From Asanoa iriomotensis (GTDB lineage: Bacteria > Actinomycetota > Actinomycetes > Mycobacteriales > Micromonosporaceae): a stretch of DNA of 35,971 nucleotides. Where the stretch lies: the NCBI RefSeq assembly GCF_016862515.1, contig NZ_BONC01000074.1, positions 1 through 35,971 on the forward strand, in the 5' to 3' direction. Numbering within the stretch: position 1 is the stretch's first letter; every line of letters begins with the position of its first letter. The translations under genes and the position numbers were made by a program. Below the pieces are notes generated by a model. The model saw only the letters and a program-made list of their open reading frames with translations. It did not search any database and was not told the DNA's origin. Below are positions 23,497 to 31,609 of this stretch, in pieces.

Positions 23497-23897
23497 GGCG
23501 CCGGCTCCTCGTCGGTGTCTTCGCCGCCCGGCCCGATGTCCCGCTCCGCCCGCTCGATGATCCGGCGGTCCTCGATGTCGTCCTGCACCTCGTCGTGGCC
23601 GACCAGCCGCCAACTCCGGTACGCCAGCGCCAGCAGGAACGCCGTCAGCCCCAGCGTGATCACGATCGCCGTGAGGATCATCGCCTGCGGCAGCGGGTCG
23701 CTCATCTCGTCCTGCGGCGTGGTGCCGACGATCGGCGGCCCGCCGTACCGGCCGCCCGCGAGGATCAGCACGTTGACGCCGTTGGCCAGCAGCACCATGC
23801 CCATCAGCACCCGGGTCAGGCTGCGCTCCAACAGCAGGATCACGCCGCTGGCGAACAGGACGCCGACCACGACGACGTACGTGAGGTTCGGTGTCAC
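23493..23897 (-). CDS. mnhC: Mrp-type Na+/H+ antiporter subunit C
   Basis: 134 residues from GTG 23897. This NuoK-like protein has three helices: YVVVVGVLFASGVILLLE, GMVLLANGVNVLILAGG and PQAMILTAIVITLGLTAFLL. The family motif DPLPQAMILTAIVI is intact. A hydrophilic acidic tail (DEVQDDIEDRRIIERAERDI) extends beyond the bacillar length. The GTG overlaps the mnhA stop (GTGA) and its TGA overlaps the mnhD start. Confidence 0.93.
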   Translation of the reverse strand: MTPNLTYVVVVGVLFASGVILLLERSLTRVLMGMVLLANGVNVLILAGGRYGGPPIVGTTPQDEMSDPLPQAMILTAIVITLGLTAFLLALAYRSWRLVGHDEVQDDIEDRRIIERAERDIGPGGEDTDEEPAP

Positions 23898-26656
23898 GAC
23901 GTCAGCCCCTGGCGGTCGATCTCCGCACCGAGGCTGCGCAAGACGTCCAGCATGAGGCCGACGATCACCAGGTAGACGCCGATGTCGAAGAAGAGCGAGG
24001 TGACGAGGTGGATGTCGCCCAGCACCGGCAGGTGGACGTCGACGATCGCGGTCTGCAGCACCTGGGCGCCCGCGAACATGGCCAGCACCCCCGTGCCCAC
24101 CGCGACGAACAGGCCCGCGCCGAGCACCGCGCCCGCGTCGACCGGCGCCGCCGCCGCGAGCTCGGCCTGGCCGCCGGCCAGGTACCGCACCGCCAGCGCC
24201 AGCCCCGCCACGAGGCCACCGGCGAACCCGCCGCCGGGCGCGTTGTGGCCCGAGAACAGCAGGAAGATCGAGAACAGCACGATCGTGTGGAACACCAGCC
24301 GGGTGACCACCTCGAGGATGACCGACTGCCCGCCCGCACCGGCCCGCAGCCAGCCGGGCGACTGGATCGTGACCGCGCCGCCCCCACGGCGGCGCAGCGC
24401 CGCGGTCCGGCGGTAGATCAGGCTGGCCACGCCGGTGGCCGCCACGACCAGCACCGAGATCTCACCCATCGTGTCCCAGGCGCGGATGTCGACGAGGATC
24501 ACGTTGACGACGTTCTTGCCGCCGCCGAACGAGACCGCCAGGTCCGGGAACGCGACCGACACCGGCGTGGCCTCCCGCCCGCCGACCGCCACGAACGTCA
24601 TCCCGGCCGCGACCGCGCCGACCGCGATGCCGAGCAGGATCCGGCCGACCCGGCTGGTGCGGATCGGCCGCTCCGAGAACTTCGCCGGCAGCCGGCGCAG
24701 CACCAGCACGATCATCGCGATCGTCGCGGTCTCGACCAGGAACTGCGTCAGCGCCAGGTCGGGCGCGCCGTGCAGGATGAACAGCACGGCGACGCCGTAC
24801 CCGGAGACGCCGACCAGGATCATCGCGGTCAGCCGCCGCAGCGCGCGGACCGCGGCCACCGCGGCGACGACGATCCCGGCGCCCACGACGGCCTGCAGCG
24901 ACGTGTCCCACGCCCGGCCCCGGTCGGGCCACGGCGCGGAGCCGGCGAGGATGCCGCCCAGGCCGAAGACGAGCACCAGCAGGATCACGCCCAGGTAGGA
25001 CGGCAGCGAGCCGCGCTGGGTGGCGCCGGTCAACTCGACCGCGCCGCGGTCCAGCCAGGCCATCACGCGCACGTACACGGTCCCGCCGTCGAACGGCAGC
25101 CGCAGCCGGTCCGCCGCCAGGCGCGGACCGACCACCGCGCCGACCACGAGGACCAGCACCGAGAGACCGAGCGGCCCGGTCAGACCGTGCCAGACCGCCA
25201 GGTGGTACGCGGGCCCGCTGGCCGGAAACATGTCCGCGTAGGGCGCGAGCACACCGTCGAGCGGTTTGGCGGCGGCGCCGACCCCGAGGCCCGCGACCGC
25301 GAGGATCGCCGGGCCGACCAGCCAGTCCCTCGCCGGCGCGCGCACCGGCGTCGGCGGCCGGCCGGGCTTGGTGGCGAAGGCACCCCACAGGAAGCGGATC
25401 GTGTACGCGACCGTCAGCGTCGACCCGATCACCAGCGCGGCCAGCACGACGAGGTCGGAGGCGCTGCCGTGCAGGAACGCCGCGAACGCCGCCTCCTTGC
25501 CGACGAAGCCCGCGAACGGCGGCAGCCCGGCCATCGACGCGGCGGCGAGCGCGGCGACCGCCGCCAGCGCCGGGGTCGTTTCGCGCAGCCCGCTCAACGC
25601 CCGCATGTCGCGGGTGCCGGTGCTGACGTCGATGATCCCGACGACCAGGAACAGGGTCGACTTGAACAGCGCGTGCGCGAGCAGCAGCGCGGCGCCGGCC
25701 AGGGCCGCGTTCGCGGTCGAGCCGCCGAAGACCGCGGTGAGCAGGCCGAGTTGGCTGACGGTCCCGTACGCGAGGAGCAGTTTGATGTCGTGTTGGCGCA
25801 GCGCCGCCCACCCGCCGAGCAGCATCGTGACGATGCCGGTGACCAGCAGCAGCGGTCGCCAGGGCGGGTCGCCGCCGACGGTCGGCCCGAACAGCGCGAT
25901 GAGGAAGATGCCGGCCTTGACCATCGCGGCGGCGTGCAGGTAGGCGCTGACCGGCGTCGGCGCGGCCATTGCCGAGGGTAGCCAGAAGCTGAACGGGAAG
26001 ATCGCGGACTTGCTGAGGGCGCCGAGCAGCACGAGCACGAGCGCGGCCGTGAGATGCCGGGCGTCCGGTTGCCGGGCGGCGATCTCCGAGAAGCGGTAGG
26101 TGCCGGCGCCCTCGCCGAGGATCACGAACCCGGCGAGCATCGCCAGCCCGCCCAGGGTGGTGACGAGCAGTGCCTGGGTGGCGGCTGCGCGGTTCGCCCG
26201 CTTCGTCGGGTCCTGCGCGATCAGCAGGTAGGAGAAGACGGTGGTCAGCTCCCAGAACACGTACAACAGGAGCAGGTTGTCGGAGACGACCAGGCCGAAC
26301 ATGGCGCCGGCGAACGCGACGAAGACGCCCGCGTACCGGCCGAGCCCGGTCTGGTCAGGTGGGAAGTAGCGGACGCTGTAGACGAGCACGAGCGCGCCGA
26401 TGCCGCCGACGAGCACGACCATCAGCCAGGACAGCGTCGCCATCCGCAGGTCGATGTCGAGCCCGATGCGCGGCACCCAGGTGTAGCTCTCGGCGACCGC
26501 GCCGCCGCTGTTCATCTTTCTGGTGTGGGCGAGCGCCCAACAGAGCGCGGCGAGCGGCGCGAGCGCCACGAGATAGAGCGCTGGGCGCCCGAGCCACCGC
26601 ACGAGCGCGGGGGCGGCCACGGCCATCACGCCATGGACCACCACCAGCACCAGCAC
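23894..26656 (-). CDS. mnhA: Mrp-type Na+/H+ antiporter subunit A fused to subunit B
   Basis: About 920 residues from GTG 26656 (VLVLVVVHGVMAVAAPALV). The first about 770 are a NuoL-like subunit with more than 16 helices: LLLLYVFWELTTVFSYLLIA, SAYLHAAAMVKAGIFLIALF, AYGTVSQLGLLTAVFGGS and AGLPPFAGFVGKEAAFAAFL. These are followed by the MnhA-specific C-terminal part (HGAPDLALTQFLVETATIAM). The last about 145 residues are a full MnhB domain (LVFHTIVLFSIFLLFSGHNA; GGGFAGGLVAGLALAVRYLA). The A-B fusion is common in actinobacteria. TTG 26683 is an alternative start, directly abutting the upstream hydrolase stop. It is the main ion-translocating subunit. Confidence 0.93.
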   Translation of the reverse strand: MLVLVVVHGVMAVAAPALVRWLGRPALYLVALAPLAALCWALAHTRKMNSGGAVAESYTWVPRIGLDIDLRMATLSWLMVVLVGGIGALVLVYSVRYFPPDQTGLGRYAGVFVAFAGAMFGLVVSDNLLLLYVFWELTTVFSYLLIAQDPTKRANRAAATQALLVTTLGGLAMLAGFVILGEGAGTYRFSEIAARQPDARHLTAALVLVLLGALSKSAIFPFSFWLPSAMAAPTPVSAYLHAAAMVKAGIFLIALFGPTVGGDPPWRPLLLVTGIVTMLLGGWAALRQHDIKLLLAYGTVSQLGLLTAVFGGSTANAALAGAALLLAHALFKSTLFLVVGIIDVSTGTRDMRALSGLRETTPALAAVAALAAASMAGLPPFAGFVGKEAAFAAFLHGSASDLVVLAALVIGSTLTVAYTIRFLWGAFATKPGRPPTPVRAPARDWLVGPAILAVAGLGVGAAAKPLDGVLAPYADMFPASGPAYHLAVWHGLTGPLGLSVLVLVVGAVVGPRLAADRLRLPFDGGTVYVRVMAWLDRGAVELTGATQRGSLPSYLGVILLVLVFGLGGILAGSAPWPDRGRAWDTSLQAVVGAGIVVAAVAAVRALRRLTAMILVGVSGYGVAVLFILHGAPDLALTQFLVETATIAMIVLVLRRLPAKFSERPIRTSRVGRILLGIAVGAVAAGMTFVAVGGREATPVSVAFPDLAVSFGGGKNVVNVILVDIRAWDTMGEISVLVVAATGVASLIYRRTAALRRRGGGAVTIQSPGWLRAGAGGQSVILEVVTRLVFHTIVLFSIFLLFSGHNAPGGGFAGGLVAGLALAVRYLAGGQAELAAAAPVDAGAVLGAGLFVAVGTGVLAMFAGAQVLQTAIVDVHLPVLGDIHLVTSLFFDIGVYLVIVGLMLDVLRSLGAEIDRQGLTS

Positions 26657-26683
26657 ACGCCCAGAGTAGGCGTAAGCAGGCAA

Positions 26684-27493
26684 TTAGGACGTTAGGGCCT
26701 CGCGCAGCACCCGTTCGAACTGCTCCGGCGCCGACAACATCGCGAAGTGGTCGGCCTCGGGGATGACGGTCAGCGTCGCATGGGGCGCCTGCCGCACGAT
26801 CCGCTCGGCCCAGAGGCGGCTACCGGCGAACTCCCGCCCACCGACGACCGCGGTCACAGACACCGTGATCTCGTGGAACCTCGTCTTGACGGGCGGATCC
26901 AACTCACGCCCGTGATAGTGCGCGAGCGTGATCCGATGAGCGTTCGCCACCTGAAGACCAACCAACTTGCGCCGGTGGTACGCGTCGAGCGCGGGCGCCC
27001 ACACGTCGATGTCGATCTCGGCGGCGGCCCGCACACCGTCGGTCTCGAGCGCGTGGTCAATCTTGGCGAACACGGCGTGCATCTCCTGCCGGGCCGCGGC
27101 CTCCTCGGGCGTCGGATCGGGAAACTCCCCGAACGCCCCGCTGACGGCGACGACGCGCCGGACTCTCGCGGCGTGCTGATGCGCGAACGCGAGCGCCCGC
27201 CGCGCCCCTTCGGAGCTGCCGACCAGCACGGCGTCGGTGACGCCGGCAGCGTCGAACACGGCCGCGACGTCGTCGACCTCGCTGTAGGGCGCGGTCCCCG
27301 GAGAGGACAACCCGGTGTCACGACAGTCGAACATGGTCACCCGCGCGACGCCGGCCAGCCAGTCGAGGGTCGACTCCCACATCCGCAGGTCGGCAGTGGC
27401 CCCGTTGAACAGAACGACATCGGGCCCGGCACCCCTCACCTGGTAGTGCAGATAACCACCGGGCACATCGACGAAGCTCCTGATCTCCCCCAT
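26684..27493 (-). CDS. Alpha/beta hydrolase
   Basis: 269 residues from ATG 27493. The core is GGYLHYQVRGAGPDVVLFNG (oxyanion region), TMFDCRDTGLSSPG, DAVLVGSSEGARRALAF (nucleophile Ser in GSSEG) and LTVIPEADHFAMLSAPEQFE (catalytic His). The fold matches haloperoxidase/epoxide-hydrolase-like esterases; no specific substrate can be given. No signal peptide. It ends only 27 bp before the mnhA GTG on the same strand, so the mrp operon may be cotranscribed with it. Neighbouring upstream genes are also on the minus strand. Confidence 0.87.
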   Translation of the reverse strand: MGEIRSFVDVPGGYLHYQVRGAGPDVVLFNGATADLRMWESTLDWLAGVARVTMFDCRDTGLSSPGTAPYSEVDDVAAVFDAAGVTDAVLVGSSEGARRALAFAHQHAARVRRVVAVSGAFGEFPDPTPEEAAARQEMHAVFAKIDHALETDGVRAAAEIDIDVWAPALDAYHRRKLVGLQVANAHRITLAHYHGRELDPPVKTRFHEITVSVTAVVGGREFAGSRLWAERIVRQAPHATLTVIPEADHFAMLSAPEQFERVLREALTS

Positions 27494-27524
27494 CGCCGTA
27501 TCGTCCGGACCTGTCGAGGCGGTG

Positions 27525-28106
27525 TCAATCGCGGCCGAGGTCGGGCAGGCTTTCCCCGGTCCTCGGTGCACGGCGGTGTTCGAGCCAGAATCCATAGCCA
27601 CGTAGGTACGCCTCGAGGCCGTCGTCCAGGTAGCGCGCGTACTCGCGCAGCCCGGAGGCGGCCTCCCGCTCGTCGGCCCGCTCGCTGACCGACCACGTGC
27701 GCTCGGCGGCGCCGATCCAGCCGGCGAGGCGCGCTCGGTCGGCCCACCATTCGCGCACCAGCGACAGGGTCCAGTGCTGGTCCCCGTCGCAGGCGTACGC
27801 GACGAACGGGTCGTTCCACCCGGCGGAGAGGACGAGGTGCACCTCGGCGGCATCGCGCGGCTGCCGGAACACGATCTCGCTGCCGTACTCGTCCTCGTAG
27901 ACGACGTTGCTCGGCGCGATTTCCCGGCCCATCCAGCACGAATCCGTCTGGGCGCCGTAGAACGGGCCGGGCACGTTGCGCCAGTCCCGGTTGGCCCACT
28001 CTCCGCGCAGGTAGGCCTCGGGTGGACCCAACTCCCTGCTGTCCGGATAGTTGGCGATGAACACGTCCGCCGAGTCCGCGACCGTCGGCAAGGGATCCCA
28101 GTACAT
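27525..28106 (-). CDS. Conserved hypothetical protein, Trp/Tyr-rich
   Basis: 193 residues from ATG 28106, which is 7 nt behind a TACGGT box. It is soluble and acidic, with many aromatic residues: ADVFIANYPDSRELGPPEAY, WANRDWRNVPGPFYGAQTDS and ACDGDQHWTLSLVREWWADR. It ends in a helical C-terminus (EAASGLREYARYLDDGLEAY). I recall similar actinomycete proteins only as hypotheticals and assign no function. It lies 22 bp behind the HAD-like gene and 31 bp before the hydrolase gene. Confidence 0.75.
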   Translation of the reverse strand: MYWDPLPTVADSADVFIANYPDSRELGPPEAYLRGEWANRDWRNVPGPFYGAQTDSCWMGREIAPSNVVYEDEYGSEIVFRQPRDAAEVHLVLSAGWNDPFVAYACDGDQHWTLSLVREWWADRARLAGWIGAAERTWSVSERADEREAASGLREYARYLDDGLEAYLRGYGFWLEHRRAPRTGESLPDLGRD

Positions 28107-28113
28107 GGCCGCG

Positions 28114-28119
28114 ACCGTA
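28114..28119 (-). promoter_or_regulatory. Leaderless -10 box of the hypothetical gene
   Basis: On the minus strand TACGGT lies 7 nt before ATG 28106, in the 22-bp gap after the HAD-like gene. Confidence 0.45.
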
Positions 28120-28128
28120 CAGCGAGGG

Positions 28129-28632
28129 TCAACCCGCCGCGGTGCTCAACCGGGCGAGCCAGTCGCGGACAGTCATGAAGTCCGTCGCGGTCAAGCCGAC
28201 GAGCGGATCGACGCGGCGCGGAAGCGCGGGCGCCGGGTGGTGGGCCGCTATCCAGCGCCGGTCGACGTCGGTGATTTCGTCGTCGAGCCAGACGAAAGGA
28301 CGCCCTTCCGACCAGCGGACCAGGTCCGCGGTCTTCCAGTGCAGGCCCCGCTCCGCCGGCTCGTCGCCGTCCGGGAAATCGACGACCGGCAGGTCCGGAA
28401 GGCCGAGCCGAGGTGAGATGACCTCGTTCGCCTCCGCCATCCACGTCGTGGCCCAGACCAGTTGGCAGCCCAGCGCCAGCAGCCGGCGACCGTCGGCCGG
28501 GTCGAGGCGGTCGAGCAGCGGGTTGCCGACATCGTCCGCGAACGGCGCGGCCGGACCGGAGAGCCGTGCTTTGAACGGGATCAGCGGACCGTCCACATCC
28601 AGGAACACCAGCGGGCCAGCGCCGAGCGACAC
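28129..28632 (-). CDS. HAD-like hydrolase
   Basis: 167 residues from GTG 28632. HAD motifs are PLVFLDVDGPLIPF (motif I; the second Asp of DxD fits a phosphatase), QLVWATTWMAEANEVI (motif II Thr) and RPFVWLDDEITDVDR (motif III/IV acidic residues). The small size without a real cap domain fits the short actinomycete HAD proteins found as single genes. Substrate unknown. The GTG start is 6 nt behind a TACGGT box, indicating a leaderless transcript. A minus-strand neighbour lies 24 bp upstream (methyltransferase). Confidence 0.85.
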   Translation of the reverse strand: MSLGAGPLVFLDVDGPLIPFKARLSGPAAPFADDVGNPLLDRLDPADGRRLLALGCQLVWATTWMAEANEVISPRLGLPDLPVVDFPDGDEPAERGLHWKTADLVRWSEGRPFVWLDDEITDVDRRWIAAHHPAPALPRRVDPLVGLTATDFMTVRDWLARLSTAAG

Positions 28633-28638
28633 GAGAGA

Positions 28639-28644
28639 ACCGTA
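28639..28644 (-). promoter_or_regulatory. Leaderless -10 box of the HAD-like gene
   Basis: On the minus strand TACGGT lies 6 nt before GTG 28632. Confidence 0.45.
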
Positions 28645-28656
28645 GCCGCCTTGCGG

Positions 28657-29277
28657 TTAGCCCGGCTTGCGGGCCTGGATGCGTTCGATCGTGCCAGCCT
28701 TCAGGCGTTCCGTCTCCACGATCTCGAAGCCCGCCGCTTCCACCAGTGGGAGTTGGCGCCGGGTGAAGTGTTCGCCGGCCAGCGGGATCGTCAGGCGTTC
28801 CGTCAGCCATTGCGCGGCGTGGAGCGGGGTCGAACTCGCGCCGATGTGGTCCACCAGCAGCAGCGTGCCGCCGGGCGTCAGGACCCGCCACATCTCGCCG
28901 ATGGCCCCGCGTGGGTTCGGGATGCTGCACAACGAGAACGCGCATGCCACCGTGTCGAACGAGGCGTCGCCGAACGGCAGGTGTTCGGCGTCGGCCTCGT
29001 GCAGGTCGGCCGCGCGGCCCAGATCGGCGGCGCGGCGCCGGGCGCGGGCCAGCATCTCCGGGCTCAGGTCCACGCCCGTGACCGTGACCTCGGGGGTGTA
29101 GTGGTCCAGGTTGCGGCCCGTGCCGATGGCCACCTCGAGGACCCGGTCGTGTGCCCGCCGGCCGAGCCAGTCGCGGGCGTCGCCGAACCAGATCCGTTCC
29201 AGGACCGCGATCTGCCGGTCGTAGTTGGGCGCGCTGCGGTCCCACACGCGTCTCTGCTTGGCGGTGGCACCAGTCAT
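28657..29277 (-). CDS. Class I SAM-dependent methyltransferase
   Basis: 206 residues from ATG 29277. Motif I is VLEVAIGTGRNLDHY, motif II VTGVDLSPEMLARAR, then LHEADAEHLPFGDASFDTVA and the post-motif region ALRG-like GAIGEMWRVLTPGGTLLLVD. The closest general type is the UbiE/phospholipid N-methyltransferase-like group (RVWDRSAPNYDRQIAVLERI at the N-terminus). The acceptor is unknown. ATG 29277 follows a TACGTT box by 6 nt; upstream in-frame starts would overlap the preceding gene. It lies 25 bp after the TrkA-C gene. Confidence 0.87.
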   Translation of the reverse strand: MTGATAKQRRVWDRSAPNYDRQIAVLERIWFGDARDWLGRRAHDRVLEVAIGTGRNLDHYTPEVTVTGVDLSPEMLARARRRAADLGRAADLHEADAEHLPFGDASFDTVACAFSLCSIPNPRGAIGEMWRVLTPGGTLLLVDHIGASSTPLHAAQWLTERLTIPLAGEHFTRRQLPLVEAAGFEIVETERLKAGTIERIQARKPG

Positions 29278-29283
29278 GAGACG

Positions 29284-29289
29284 AACGTA
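29284..29289 (-). promoter_or_regulatory. Leaderless -10 box of the methyltransferase gene
   Basis: On the minus strand TACGTT lies 6 nt before ATG 29277. It lies between the two genes. Confidence 0.4.
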
Positions 29290-29302
29290 CCGCCAGAACG
29301 GC

Positions 29303-29734
29303 CTAGCCGAGGGCGTGCGCCAGTTTGTCCACCGCCGTGCGATCGCCGACGACGACCAGCAGGTCGCCAGCAAGCAGGGTCAGGTCGCCGTGTGGGGCGA
29401 TCGCCCGGTCGGCGCGGACCACCACGACCACTTCCGGCGTGCCGCGGGGCAGCAGCCGACCGATGTAAGGGCTGGTCGCCGGCACCCGGATCCGCCAGAC
29501 CGACGTGTCGAGCTGGTCGACCGCGACCGTGCCCGCCAGCAGTTCGGCCACCTGCCTCGCCTCCCGTCCGTCGAGGGCGACCGTGGCCGCCGCCCGGCCC
29601 GGGTCGTCAGGGTCGTAGAGGATCACGTCGCGCTGGCCCGAGTGGTGTGCGACGACGCCGATGCGTTGGCGGCGGCCGGTGGTGACGGCGTGGCTGGCGC
29701 CGACGCCGGGCAGGAGCGTGCGTTCGACGAACAT
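29303..29734 (-). CDS. TrkA-C/KhtT-like cation:proton antiporter regulatory subunit
   Basis: 143 residues from ATG 29734, chosen for the SD GGGAAGGA upstream. The N-terminal KhtT-like domain reads FVERTLLPGVGASHAV and QRIGVVAHHSGQRDVILYDP. The C-terminal RCK_C-type domain reads RIRVPATSPYIGRLLPRGTP and LLAGDLLVVVGDRTAVDKLA; it seems about 10 to 15 residues shorter than usual. Such subunits bind nucleotides and gate a KefB/KhtU-type antiporter normally encoded next door. No such partner is in the window, so it may act on a distant antiporter or on one of the antiporters nearby. Two palindromes lie in the divergent gap to the sensor kinase. Confidence 0.8.
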   Translation of the reverse strand: MFVERTLLPGVGASHAVTTGRRQRIGVVAHHSGQRDVILYDPDDPGRAAATVALDGREARQVAELLAGTVAVDQLDTSVWRIRVPATSPYIGRLLPRGTPEVVVVVRADRAIAPHGDLTLLAGDLLVVVGDRTAVDKLAHALG

Positions 29735-29788
29735 GGCGTCCTTCCCGCCGGGGCCTCCAACCATGGCCCGCGCCGGCGGCCGTCGACC

Positions 29789-29836
29789 ATAGGTGCCGAC
29801 ACCCAATCCCGCCGGGCAATGGGTGCCAGCCCCGAT
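29789..29836. promoter_or_regulatory. Two candidate operators between antiporter-regulator and kinase genes
   Basis: ATAGGTGCCGACACCCAA (29789-29806) and ATGGGTGCCAGCCCCGAT (29819-29836) begin 30 bp apart, about three helical turns. They match the perfect palindrome before the paralogous kinase (ATGGGTGTCAGCACCCAT) at 13 and 15 of 18 positions. NarL-type regulators bind such inverted repeats. Binding by the regulator at 30826 is inferred. Confidence 0.5.
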
Positions 29837-29871
29837 GCACATGGCCGGCCAAGCCACGCAGGCTGGGTGAC

Positions 29872-30822
29872 GTGTCCCTGTTCTGGCGGATCTTCCTGCT
29901 CAACGCCGCCGTGCTCACGGTCGCCACGCTGCTGGTGATGGCCAGCCCCGTGACGGTGTCGACGCCGGTGCTGCTCACCGAGGCGCTGGTGCTCTCGGCG
30001 GGGCTGGCCGCCATGCTGATCGCCAACGCGGTGCTGCTGCGGGTGGGCCTGGCCCCGCTGTCCCGGCTCACCCGCACCATGGCCACCGTCGACCTGCTGC
30101 GGCCCGGGCACCGGCTCGCGGTGACCGGGCGGGCCGGGATCGCCGACCTGATCGCCACGTTCAACACGATGCTCGACCGGCTGGAGGCCGAGCGGGCCGC
30201 CAGCACCGGGCGGGCCCTGTCCGCGCAGGAGGACGAGCGCCGGCGGATCGCCCAGGAGCTCCACGACGAGGTCGGCCAGACGCTGACCGCCGTACTCCTG
30301 GAGCTGAAACGGGTCGCCGACCACGCGTCGCCGGAGGTCCGCGCGGAGCTGCACGAGGTGCAGGAGACGACCCGCAACAGCCTCGACGAGATCCGCCGCA
30401 TCGCCCGCCGGCTGCGGCCGGGCGTACTCGCCGAGCTTGGTCTGGAAAGCGCCGTCAAGGCCCTGGCGACCGAGTTCTCCACCGGTGGCCTGTCCGTCCG
30501 GTACCACCTCGATCCGGACCTGCCCGACCTGGGCGACGACACGGAGCTGGTGGTCTACCGGGTGGCGCAGGAGGCGTTGACGAACGCGGCCCGGCACAGC
30601 GGCGCCCGTACCATCGAGGTGAGCCTGCGCCGGCACCCGGGTGAGGTGCGGCTGCGGATCACCGACGACGGCCGGGGTTTCGGCCGCGCGCCCGAGGGCG
30701 CCGGGATCCTCGGCATGCGCGAGCGGGCGATGCTCGTCGGCGCGGAGTTGACCCTGGGTTCCGCCGCCGGTGGCGGAGCCGACGTGCGCCTGCGGGTGCC
30801 CTGCGACGTAGGAGGTCGCTGA
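29872..30822 (+). CDS. NarL-type sensor histidine kinase (paralogue 1)
   Basis: 316 residues from GTG 29872. Two N-terminal helices (LFWRIFLLNAAVLTVATLLV; LTEALVLSAGLAAMLIANAV) carry almost no outside loop. A HAMP-like linker (LRVGLAPLSRLTRTMATVDL) follows, then HisKA_3 AQEDERRRIAQELHDEVGQT with His131 and a HATPase (VYRVAQEALTNAARHSGA; RGFGRAPEGAGILGMRERAM). It senses an intramembrane or cytoplasmic cue. Only 3 bp separate it from the response regulator. The protein is collinear without gaps for its first about 130 residues with the kinase at 34624, including the same His position, indicating a duplication. Confidence 0.93.
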   Translation: MSLFWRIFLLNAAVLTVATLLVMASPVTVSTPVLLTEALVLSAGLAAMLIANAVLLRVGLAPLSRLTRTMATVDLLRPGHRLAVTGRAGIADLIATFNTMLDRLEAERAASTGRALSAQEDERRRIAQELHDEVGQTLTAVLLELKRVADHASPEVRAELHEVQETTRNSLDEIRRIARRLRPGVLAELGLESAVKALATEFSTGGLSVRYHLDPDLPDLGDDTELVVYRVAQEALTNAARHSGARTIEVSLRRHPGEVRLRITDDGRGFGRAPEGAGILGMRERAMLVGAELTLGSAAGGGADVRLRVPCDVGGR

Positions 30823-30825
30823 CGA

Positions 30826-31470
30826 ATGACCAGGATCCTGCTTGCTGACGACCACGCCCTGGTGCGGCGCGGCGTGCGGCTGATCCTCGACGGCGAGCCC
30901 GACCTGACCGTGGTGGCCGAGGCCGCCGACGGCGCCGAGGCGATCGAGCTGGCGGCCCGGGAGCGGCCGGACCTGGCGGTGCTCGACATCGCGATGCCGC
31001 GGCTGACCGGGCTGCAGGCGGCCCGCGAGCTGTCCCGGTCGATGCCGGAACTGCGGATCCTGATCCTGACGATGTACGACAACGAGCAGTACTTCTTCGA
31101 GGCGCTCAAGGTGGGCGCCTCCGGCTACGTGCTCAAGTCGGTGGCCGACCGCGACCTGGTGGCCGCCTGCCGCGCGGCCATGAGGGGCGAGCCGTTCCTC
31201 TACCCGGGCGCGGTCAACGCGTTGGTCCGCCACTATCTCGAGCGGGTCAAGGACGGCGACGGCGTGCCGGCGCGGGCGATCACCGATCGGGAGGAGGAGG
31301 TGCTCAAGCTCGTCGCCGAGGGGCACTCGTCGCGGGAGATCGCGGACCTGCTCTACATCAGCGTCAAGACCGTCGAGCGACACCGGGCCAACCTGTTGCA
31401 GAAGCTCGGTCTGCGGGATCGGCTGGAGCTGACGCGGTACGCCATCAGGGTCGGACTCATCGAACCGTAA
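30826..31470 (+). CDS. NarL/LuxR-family response regulator
   Basis: 214 residues. Receiver domain: ILLADDHALVRRGVRLIL, Asp54 in AVLDIAMPRL, ILILTMYDNEQYFFEALKVG and the Lys of YVLKSVADR. The LuxR-type helix-turn-helix reads ITDREEEVLKLVAEGHSSRE and LLYISVKTVERHRANLLQKL. The receiver has the MYDNEQYFFEALKxGASGYV stretch typical of DevR/LiaR-like actinobacterial regulators. SD AGGAGG (within GTAGGAGGTCGC) is present. It is the likely partner of the kinase 3 bp upstream, and perhaps also of the second kinase, which has no regulator next to it. It probably controls the antiporter genes around it. Confidence 0.94.
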   Translation: MTRILLADDHALVRRGVRLILDGEPDLTVVAEAADGAEAIELAARERPDLAVLDIAMPRLTGLQAARELSRSMPELRILILTMYDNEQYFFEALKVGASGYVLKSVADRDLVAACRAAMRGEPFLYPGAVNALVRHYLERVKDGDGVPARAITDREEEVLKLVAEGHSSREIADLLYISVKTVERHRANLLQKLGLRDRLELTRYAIRVGLIEP

Positions 31471-31609
31471 GGGTCGCACCACCGCCGATGTGAGGGTCGG
31501 CACCGATGGTAAGGAACGGCCGGCGGGGCGATCGTTTCGCCATGACTTTTGCGCACCACGAACGATCAACCGGCAACGCGTCCGAGACCGGTCCGCCAGG
31601 GCGCCGCCG

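Noticed and set aside
23891-25981. 696-codon plus-strand frame rich in Arg, Gln, His and Asp
   Set aside because: It is the antisense shadow of mnhA; the opposite strand encodes a clear membrane protein with family motifs.
31469-31511. AGGGTCG...CACC direct repeats before the NhaD-like gene as further copies of the kinase operator
   Set aside because: Only about 11 of 18 positions fit and the spacing between half sites is 4 instead of 6 nt. Too weak to group with the palindromes at 29789, 29819 and 34566.
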